Shown in pieces: positions 29,631 through 35,101 of a stretch of 35,101 nt of DNA. The notes beneath the pieces were generated by a model. That model did no database searches and was not told the DNA's origin. It worked only from the letters and a program-made list of their open reading frames with translations. The stretch comes from CAG-1000 sp964545285 (GTDB lineage: Bacteria; Bacillota_I; Bacilli_A; RF39; UBA660): NCBI GenBank assembly GCA_964545285.1, contig CAZJEW010000011.1:1-35101 (forward strand), in the 5' to 3' direction. Each line of letters begins with the position of its first letter. The first letter of the stretch is position 1. The position numbers were made by a program, and so were the translations under genes.

Positions 29631-30962
29631 TTAGAACTTACTAATTAATTCGTTAATTAATTTATTTCTCATATTATCTAAAATTACGTTAATAACTTCA
29701 ATTGATATTTCTCTTTGACTTTTTTGTGTAGTATCAAACATATAAAACCTGATATTTTCCTTCTCGGCTAATTCTTTCATATTTATTAGTGATTTATTGT
29801 ATTCATTAATATTATCTTCGTTTAAAAAGTTCCTTTTTTCTAAAGACAAATTTGCTTTGTAATCTCTTTTTAATGCAGTAATACTATCAGTATATGTTGA
29901 AATTACAATATCAATCTTTTCTTTAATTAAAGGAATATATACTTTTAAATAATCATTATATTCACTATCTATCATTCCTTTTTTCATATTAAGTCTATTA
30001 ACCAGAATTAACCTATCAAATAAAGATCTATCTATTATAATAACATCATTATTATTCTTTAAAGCTTCATTCAATTCTGCTAAAACATATTTTGGTATTT
30101 CAGTATTAATTATGTTTTTATGCTTATCTTTCAATAAAGGATAAATTTCATTCTTGTATTTTTTTGAAGTAGTAAACTCTTCAATTGTATCAACCACGAA
30201 TCCTTTTTTCTTAAAAAAATCGTTTAAATTATTAATTAAACTAGTCTTTCCTGTTCTAGGTGTTCCTGTAAATTCTATTACATACTGAACCGTATGGTTT
30301 AGAACCTTTAACATCTTATAGATTTCCTCTTTTTTATAATGAATTTTTAATAATTCCTTATATTCATTTTGGTTATCATTAAATAATATGTTTTTTTCAT
30401 ATTTATCATTAGTTTTTTTATAAAAAATATAATCAATTAATTCTTTTAACTTCTTAAACATTATGTAATTTTCATCTTCATTAATTATTAGACTATTATA
30501 TATATTTTCATAATACCATTTTTGATCTTCAAAATCTCTTCTAAATGCAGAAAAATCATAATTTTGTTTAATCTCTGATATAATTCTTAAATCTTCTAAA
30601 TTACTTATTTTATCTGCACAGATTATTGCTTTGTGTCTTAAATCTAAATTTTTAGTATTTTCTATTGTATGTTTTTTTCTTTCTTCCCATATTAAACTTT
30701 TATCAGGTTCACTTGCATTATACACTAGTGAAGCAATATCTTCTCCAAAATTCTTTTCAATATCATTTATTGTGTAATTTGTATCTTCAACAACATCATG
30801 TAAATAGCCAGCAGCAATAACATTATCATCAAAATTTTGTTCTTCTAAAATATTTGCAACATCAATAGGATGAATAATCATAGGCTTTGAAATATCACTT
30901 TTTCTTACCTGACCATGATGAGCTTTTATAGCATATTTTTTTGCTTTAGTTCTTATATTCAT
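29631..30962 (-). CDS. fusion of RelA/SpoT-like HD domain and P-loop nucleotide/nucleoside kinase
   Basis: This 443-aa protein has two parts. Residues 1-160 resemble the HD hydrolase domain of RelA/SpoT-type enzymes: AHHGQVRK (14-21), IIHPIDVA (29-36), AAGYLHDVVEDT (50-61, H55/D56), KISNLEDLR. After a linker (165-225), residues 226-435 form a P-loop kinase of the deoxynucleoside/thymidylate kinase type, with Walker A GTPRTGKT (233-240), IIDRSLFDR (DRS in place of the ERS motif) and a lid-like Arg/Lys region (KRDYKANLSLEKR). No synthetase domain is present. It may clear an alarmone or nucleotide and phosphorylate another, but substrates are unknown. GGAGTG lies before ATG, with its own extended -10 (TGATATAAT). 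Confidence 0.75.
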   Translation of the reverse strand: MNIRTKAKKYAIKAHHGQVRKSDISKPMIIHPIDVANILEEQNFDDNVIAAGYLHDVVEDTNYTINDIEKNFGEDIASLVYNASEPDKSLIWEERKKHTIENTKNLDLRHKAIICADKISNLEDLRIISEIKQNYDFSAFRRDFEDQKWYYENIYNSLIINEDENYIMFKKLKELIDYIFYKKTNDKYEKNILFNDNQNEYKELLKIHYKKEEIYKMLKVLNHTVQYVIEFTGTPRTGKTSLINNLNDFFKKKGFVVDTIEEFTTSKKYKNEIYPLLKDKHKNIINTEIPKYVLAELNEALKNNNDVIIIDRSLFDRLILVNRLNMKKGMIDSEYNDYLKVYIPLIKEKIDIVISTYTDSITALKRDYKANLSLEKRNFLNEDNINEYNKSLINMKELAEKENIRFYMFDTTQKSQREISIEVINVILDNMRNKLINELISKF

Positions 30963-30988
30963 ATCAGCACTCCTTTATAATTATATCA

Positions 30989-31013
30989 TAAAAAAAACTA
31001 GATAAATCTAGTT
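30989..31013 (-). terminator. terminator after tRNA-Trp
   Basis: AACTAGA/TCTAGTT (30996-31002, 31007-31013) with TTTA loop, then eight T on the minus strand, 12 bp downstream of the tRNA 3' end. Confidence 0.85.
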
Positions 31014-31024
31014 ATTAATCAATA

Positions 31025-31098
31025 TGGCAGGGGTAGTAGGAATTGAACCCACATAAACGGTTTTGGAGACCGTCATTCTACCATTAAACTATACCCCT
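31025..31098 (-). tRNA. trnW: tRNA-Trp (anticodon CCA)
   Basis: A 74-nt cloverleaf including an encoded 3' CCA. Acceptor AGGGGTA pairs with TACCCCT, discriminator G. The anticodon arm ACGGT-CTCCAAA-ACCGT has CCA at positions 34-36, and the T arm contains GTTCAATTC. CCA reads UGG only, consistent with TGA being a stop. The promoter is TTGAAA (31141-31146), 17 bp, TATAAT (31118-31123), with the -35 in the last codons of the neighbouring gene. Confidence 0.95.
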
Positions 31099-31117
31099 AT
31101 TTCAGCACAGTAAAAAT

Positions 31118-31146
31118 ATTATACTATATTTAATGACTTATTTCAA
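31118..31146 (-). promoter_or_regulatory. tRNA-Trp promoter
   Basis: TTGAAA-17 bp-TATAAT on the minus strand; predicted start about 31111, 13 nt before the mature tRNA. The -35 overlaps the 3' end of the 186-aa gene. Confidence 0.7.
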
Positions 31147-31698
31147 TGATTCTTTATATTTTTTAATATCATTTTTAACAGCTAACTTACTAATAATATA
31201 TGTTACAAAAACAATTATTAAAAATATAGTAAATGCAATAATTAATGTTTTAACAAATAAATCATTATAAGCTTTAGTAATAACATTTATTCCACATGAA
31301 TCAAAAAAATCGGTTTCAATTAAAACAAAATCATTATTATTTTCATTATATTTAAATGTAAAATAAATATACTTATTCTTAACACTCCACTCAGAATTAT
31401 GAACTCTTCCTGAAGCATTTATCATTACAGCTAGCTTATATGTTCCTTCTTCGACGTCTATAATACTAATGCTTTCATTATATTCAATGTTTCCTTTTCC
31501 CATATTATCTTTTATATTTTTATATAATTTATGATTAGTTTTATCTATATTATCAAATATTTTATTATCGCCATTATTATAATACCTAATAATATCACTA
31601 AATGTTTTAATTGTATTTTCCTTTGAATATGCACACAAAAAAGAATTAAAACTAAATACTATTAACAAAACAAGTAATACCTTTAATATTCTTTTCAT
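31138..31698 (-). CDS. exported single-pass membrane protein, unknown
   Basis: This 186-aa protein has an N-terminal signal sequence (about residues 5-23), an extracellular domain of about 120 residues with alternating strands (TYKLAVMINAS, KYIYFTFKY, DFVLIETDFF) and a C-terminal membrane helix (about 148-172) with a basic tail. This is type I topology. No family recognised. An extended -10 box lies 6 nt before ATG and no ribosome site is visible, so the mRNA is probably leaderless. Confidence 0.65.
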   Translation of the reverse strand: MKRILKVLLVLLIVFSFNSFLCAYSKENTIKTFSDIIRYYNNGDNKIFDNIDKTNHKLYKNIKDNMGKGNIEYNESISIIDVEEGTYKLAVMINASGRVHNSEWSVKNKYIYFTFKYNENNNDFVLIETDFFDSCGINVITKAYNDLFVKTLIIAFTIFLIIVFVTYIISKLAVKNDIKKYKESLK

Positions 31699-31713
31699 AA
31701 TAAGATTATATCA
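31696..31713 (-). promoter_or_regulatory. extended -10 placed 6 nt before ATG (leaderless start)
   Basis: TGATATAAT (31713-31705, minus) is followed by CTTATT and ATG at 31698. It has the same layout as at 17207-17224. Confidence 0.55.
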
Positions 31714-31753
31714 TTATTTGACACTTTTTCATATAATATTTTAGGTGAATAAT

Positions 31754-32182
31754 ATGTTAATAAACTACACTACTAAAGAATTAGATTTGTGTGCTAGACT
31801 AATGAGAGCTGAAGCTCTTTCAGAAGGGGACTTAGGCATGCTTATGGTTGGAAATGTAATAGTTAATAGAGCAATTGCTAATTGTTTAGATTTTAAAAAC
31901 ATAAGAACAATAAACGATGTTATATATCAAAATCCTGGGGGTTTTGTCGGTGCAAGCAGTCCTTTATTTAATACAGGTTCAGCAACGACGAAAGAGAAAG
32001 AACTAGCTAAAAGAGTTCTTAAAGGAGAATATTATCATCCCGCAACCAATGCATTATGGTTTTATGCTCCTAGTACTAATTCTGATTGTAAATCTATTTG
32101 GTTTAATCAACGAAATACAGGAAGATATAAAAGCCATTGTTTTTATGCACCTGATCCAGGAGTATGTGAAGAATTATATTAA
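31754..32182 (+). CDS. SleB-type cell wall hydrolase (Hydrolase_2 family)
   Basis: ATG 31754 (AGGTG 6 nt upstream) is preferred over an in-frame GTG at 31745; the product is 142 aa. LCARLMRAEALSEGDLGMLM holds the catalytic Glu, followed by VGNVIVNRA, and a Cys-containing C-terminal half with ALWFYAP and GRYKSHCFY, as in SleB/CwlJ lytic transglycosylases. There is no signal peptide or LysM, so export is unclear; CwlJ-type members can also lack one. It is divergent from the 186-aa membrane protein. Confidence 0.85.
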   Translation: MLINYTTKELDLCARLMRAEALSEGDLGMLMVGNVIVNRAIANCLDFKNIRTINDVIYQNPGGFVGASSPLFNTGSATTKEKELAKRVLKGEYYHPATNALWFYAPSTNSDCKSIWFNQRNTGRYKSHCFYAPDPGVCEELY

Positions 32183-32210
32183 TAGCGTGAACTCGCTTTT
32201 TAATTATTTA

Positions 32211-32230
32211 AAAACATGATTTCTCATGTT
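32211..32230 (-). terminator. terminator of the LysM amidase remnant
   Basis: AACATGA/TCATGTT (32213-32219, 32224-32230) with a TTTC-type loop and T-run on the minus strand; it overlaps the stop codon at 32229-32231. A smaller stem (AGCG/CGCT at about 32183-32197) with T-run serves the plus-strand hydrolase gene. Confidence 0.65.
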
Positions 32231-33329
32231 AATTAGTCGGTATTAATAACTTTTGACCAATAGTTAAATTATTTGTTGTTAAATTATTAATGTTCATTAA
32301 TTTATTAACTGTAGTACCATAAGTATTAGCAATCTTCCACAATGAATCTCCAGATTTTACAATATATGTATTATAATTTGTAGAACCAGGTATTTTTAAT
32401 ATTTGTCCAATCTGTAATAAATTAAAAGACAAATTATTTAATTTTTTAATGTCATCTACAGTAACTCCGTACTTATTAGCAATAGAATACAAATTATCAC
32501 CAGATTGTACAACATAATTTATTTCACCAGTAGAATATTCAGGTATTATTAAGACTTGTCCAACAGATAAAATATTGCTAGAAAGATTATTTACATTCTT
32601 CAATTCATCAACAGTTATGTTATTTTCATTAGCAATCTTCCACAAAGAATCTCCAGACTTTACAGTGTATGTTTTTTTACTTTCTACACCTGATTCTTTA
32701 GTTTTAGGTATAAATAATTGCTGATTAATTGTTAAATTGTTATTAGATAAATTGTTAATACTCATTAACGTGTCAACTGTAGTTCCATATTCATTAGCTA
32801 TCTTCCATAATGAATCTCCACTTTTGACCTTGTAAATCAGATAATCTTCCGGTATTGTTTCTTCTTCAGAGACAACTTTTAATGTTTGACCTATAGATAA
32901 TGAATTTGTTGGTAAATTGTTAAGTTTCTTAAGTTCTGCAACAGTTATTCCGTATTTATTAGCTATGCTCCATAAAGTATCGCCTTTAGTAACAGTATAG
33001 AAATCTCCTCCTAATGGTGCTACATAATTAATGCCTTTATAATTTGCAACTGCTTTAACAACAGCTTCAGCATATTTTTCATAATTGTTTTTAATTTGTT
33101 CTACATCATCTCCAGTACTATCAACAAAACCATATTCAACAATTACCGTTTCATTTTCAGGAGTATCTCTGTGCATAAAATAATAATCTTTACTAGGATT
33201 ACTAGGTAATCTTTGTTGATAATATTTTCTTACATTTTGACCAGTTTCTTCAATACTATCTAATATTTTTTTAGCAAGAGTTGAGTTATTTCTAAGAGCA
33301 TAAATTACTTCAGCCCCATCTCCGCCTGC
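32229..33329 (-). pseudogene. 3' part of an N-acetylmuramoyl-L-alanine amidase with five LysM repeats
   Basis: The reading frame is amidase-like from 33329 onward: AGGDGAEVIYALRNNSTLA, then YYQQRLP and KDYYFMHRDT, then VIVEYGFVDS (catalytic Glu). This is the second half of an Amidase_3 domain. Five LysM units follow (each with GDxLWxIAN and NNL), and the frame ends at 32229. The first half, with signal peptide and the three zinc ligands, is absent. Directly upstream the frame has TAG TGA, and the first in-frame ATG (33176) has no ribosome site and sits inside the catalytic domain. The remnant is probably not expressed as active enzyme. The break coincides with the edge of a recombinase-bearing segment. 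Confidence 0.8.
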
Positions 33330-33346
33330 GACTATTCACTAGTGGT
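33322..33346. other. probable attachment-site junction of the mobile element
   Basis: Amidase coding similarity stops after the GCA codon at 33327-33329, in the conserved NAGG motif. The next bases (GACTATTCACTAGTGG) do not fit the amidase and include an 8-bp palindrome CACTAGTG (33337-33344). The serine recombinase lies about 530 bp further on, as usual for an att site beside its integrase. Confidence 0.5.
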
Positions 33347-33446
33347 GATTTTTTTGCTCTATATTTAAATATATTAAAGTTTTAAAACTATGCTTGATTA
33401 TTCCTATTATAATTCTAAATCTTTTCTATATTATATTTTATTTCTT

Positions 33447-33857
33447 CTACTTAATTAGCAAAAATTTTTCATTATCAGAACATTTGTCGCTATTTAAGCA
33501 AAAGTATTCTTTTTCCATGACTATCATTAATTTATTAACATCTTCAGAAATATATCCTTTCTTACATCCTGTAAACGAATAGTAATATTTATTTTTTGTG
33601 TTTTCCAAATAGCTTATTGTACACTCAGTAGTAACCTTGTTATCTTTTTTCACAATATATTTAATTTCATCATAATTTAAAAATTCGTATATAATTTCAG
33701 TGTTATTATTCACATTTGAAAAAGATTCCCCAATAATTTCATATTTTTTTTCAAAAATATTTATTTTAGATGCATTGTTACCAACAATAAACGAAAAAAT
33801 TGATATTACTAAATAACTAAATAATATTAATAAAATTTTTAATTCTTTTTTCATCAT
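33447..33857 (-). CDS. small membrane-anchored protein carried by the element
   Basis: The start is ATG 33857 or 33854 (GGAGG 4 or 7 nt upstream); the product is 136 or 135 aa. It has one N-terminal signal-anchor helix (about residues 6-25), then an extracellular domain with four or more cysteines (CTISY, GCKKGY, YFCLNSDKCSD) that could form disulfides. No family recognised. It lies between the recombinase and the amidase junction, so it belongs to the inserted segment. Confidence 0.6.
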   Translation of the reverse strand: MMKKELKILLILFSYLVISIFSFIVGNNASKINIFEKKYEIIGESFSNVNNNTEIIYEFLNYDEIKYIVKKDNKVTTECTISYLENTKNKYYYSFTGCKKGYISEDVNKLMIVMEKEYFCLNSDKCSDNEKFLLIK

Positions 33858-33878
33858 TACACCTCCACACAATTTATA

Positions 33879-35101
33879 TTATAGCAGCATTTTCCCTTTT
33901 CTACCATATGGATTTCTTATTATATTCATTTCTTGATATTTAAAAGATAAATTATCTAGTATCTTGTATCTAAATATTATTGTTATCATTCTGTTTTTGT
34001 CCACTTCTATTTTTTCGATTATTGTAAATAATAATTCTCTATTGGGATTCTTAATATTTAGAAGGTTTCTTATTTTATTTGTATAATTAGGAATATTTTT
34101 TATTATAGTTTTATTTGTAATTAAACCATTTAGTTCTTCAATTCTAGAATTAATTAAAGACACTTTATTTTCATAAGAAATTGCTATCTGCTTATAAGTA
34201 TCAATTGATATGTTTCCAACAATTCTATCATTGTATAAAGTTTCAAGACTAGTTAATAATTTCTTCTTTTCATTTTCCAGATTCTTAATATTATTTTTTG
34301 TATCAGTAGTTTCAGATTCGGTTCTTTTGATAATTTCCTTATTCAATTCTTCTATATCTAATGCACTAAATAGTCCTCTTACATAACTATATAAATTACT
34401 TAATACTTGAGATTCAAAATAATCATATGGAAAGAAATGAGGATAACATCTTTTTCTTATTGGATCTCTTGCATACTTATTGCAATTAATAGTCCAGTAA
34501 TTTTTATTTTTTCTATATAAAACCCCAAGTCTATTTCCACACTCTTTGCAATATAACAATCCTTCAAGTAATCTTTTATCTCTATTAGTTTTTATTCTTA
34601 TACTTCTGTTTTTTGAAACTTTTTTATTATTAATTATTTTAAATGTTTCTTTATCAACTAATGGTTCATGTGTATTTTCAACAACTAACCATAGTTTTTC
34701 ATCTAATGCTATTTTCTTCTTAGACTTATAATTAATTTTAGTTTGTTTATGTTGAATCATATCACCAGTGTACATTCTATTAGATAATATTTTAATAACA
34801 GAATGTATTGTCCAAATATCTCTTTCTTTTAATCTTGAAGAATATTTTATATTTTTATATCCAGCAGGTGTCTTAATACCCATTTTAGTAAGTCTAGAAG
34901 CGATTTCAGATACTCCTATATCATTTAGTCGCCACTGGAATATTTGTTTAACTATTGGGGCTGTTTCTGGGTCTTTGATTAAATGTCCTTTATCATTAGT
35001 ATCTCTAATATACCCATAGCATGGTGCACTACCGATAAATTTCCCGTTTTTTCTTTTGTCATCTAAAACATTTCTAATTTTTAAAGAGTTCTGTTTACTA
35101 T
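33879..35101 (-). CDS. large serine recombinase (partial, continues past the window)
   Basis: The frame is open to the window edge, so the first ATG seen inside (34883) is not the start. The visible ~407 residues hold the recombinase domain (NGKFIGSAPCYGY, DPETAPIVKQIFQW, VSEIASRLTKMGI), then a zinc ribbon with CKECGNRLGVL and the matching cysteines (C of INCNKYA, then KRCYPHFF), a coiled-coil, and the typical ending with IEKIEVDKNRMITIIF. The N-terminal resolvase catalytic domain with the active Ser lies beyond 35101. Such enzymes integrate and excise phages and conjugative elements. Confidence 0.9.
   Translation of the reverse strand, partial: SKQNSLKIRNVLDDKRKNGKFIGSAPCYGYIRDTNDKGHLIKDPETAPIVKQIFQWRLNDIGVSEIASRLTKMGIKTPAGYKNIKYSSRLKERDIWTIHSVIKILSNRMYTGDMIQHKQTKINYKSKKKIALDEKLWLVVENTHEPLVDKETFKIINNKKVSKNRSIRIKTNRDKRLLEGLLYCKECGNRLGVLYRKNKNYWTINCNKYARDPIRKRCYPHFFPYDYFESQVLSNLYSYVRGLFSALDIEELNKEIIKRTESETTDTKNNIKNLENEKKKLLTSLETLYNDRIVGNISIDTYKQIAISYENKVSLINSRIEELNGLITNKTIIKNIPNYTNKIRNLLNIKNPNRELLFTIIEKIEVDKNRMITIIFRYKILDNLSFKYQEMNIIRNPYGRKGKMLL

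Noticed and set aside
32229..33176. Intact 315-aa LysM protein starting at ATG 33176.
   Set aside because: The frame continues upstream as amidase domain to 33329, and the ATG lacks a ribosome site, so it is a truncated gene.
1..35101. CRISPR arrays, rRNA, insertion sequences with terminal repeats.
   Set aside because: No regularly spaced direct repeats, no rRNA-like sequence and no DDE transposase frames were seen.

Overview
The window is very AT-rich DNA with Bacillota (low-GC Gram-positive) character. Shine-Dalgarno sites are AGGAG-like, start codons are mostly ATG with some TTG, and intrinsic terminators are common. Gene content includes SipW-type signal peptidases, a YfhO-family membrane protein, a PadR/HAAS pair, a SleB-type cell wall hydrolase and LysM repeats, so the cell has a wall. 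TGA acts as a stop: it ends the sirtuin at 19732-19734 and the 185-aa gene at 23465-23467, and the only tRNA present is a tRNA-Trp with anticodon CCA. My inference is an uncultured, gut-type member of the Bacilli (RF39/Mollicutes-like in style but walled). The species cannot be named from sequence alone.

Positions 1-13375, all minus strand, form an unusual cluster in four apparent transcription units. In transcription order they are: (1) a SipW-class surface protein (13375-12710); (2) a second surface protein, a SipW signal peptidase, a 377-aa unknown, a membrane-anchored McrB-type AAA+ ATPase, a DUF2357-like protein without a visible nuclease domain, and a membrane protein with eight Ca-binding-type DxDxDG repeats (12538-6123); (3) two small proteins, a 36-aa peptide and a 538-aa coiled-coil protein (6066-3873); (4) a 394-aa unknown with an odd start, two further surface proteins and another SipW peptidase (3786-85). 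The export and surface module thus encloses a McrB/DUF2357 machine. This is the best candidate here for an undescribed system.

Positions 13474-31098 hold more ordinary chromosomal genes: YfhO-family protein, DUF6273-like surface protein, HAAS/DUF1700 + PadR, sirtuin, AbrB-ABC transporter operon, COG2426 small membrane protein, a possible ADP-ribosyltransferase-like protein, a small lipoprotein pair, a UMPH-1/P5N-1-type nucleotidase, an alkyltransferase-like protein, acyltransferase 3, hemolysin III/PAQR, an acyl-CoA synthetase with a divergent TetR regulator and an 18-bp palindromic operator, an HD-domain/P-loop kinase fusion, and tRNA-Trp. Three genes (17209 minus, 25554 plus, 31698 minus) have a -10 box exactly 6 nt before ATG and no Shine-Dalgarno, so they are probably leaderless.

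From 31138 to the right edge lie a small membrane protein, a SleB-like hydrolase and a LysM amidase gene whose 5' part is missing. The amidase reading frame begins abruptly at 33329, inside the conserved Amidase_3 'NAGG' motif. On the other side of that junction are a small membrane protein and a large serine recombinase that runs off the window. This looks like a serine-recombinase mobile element inserted in the amidase gene.
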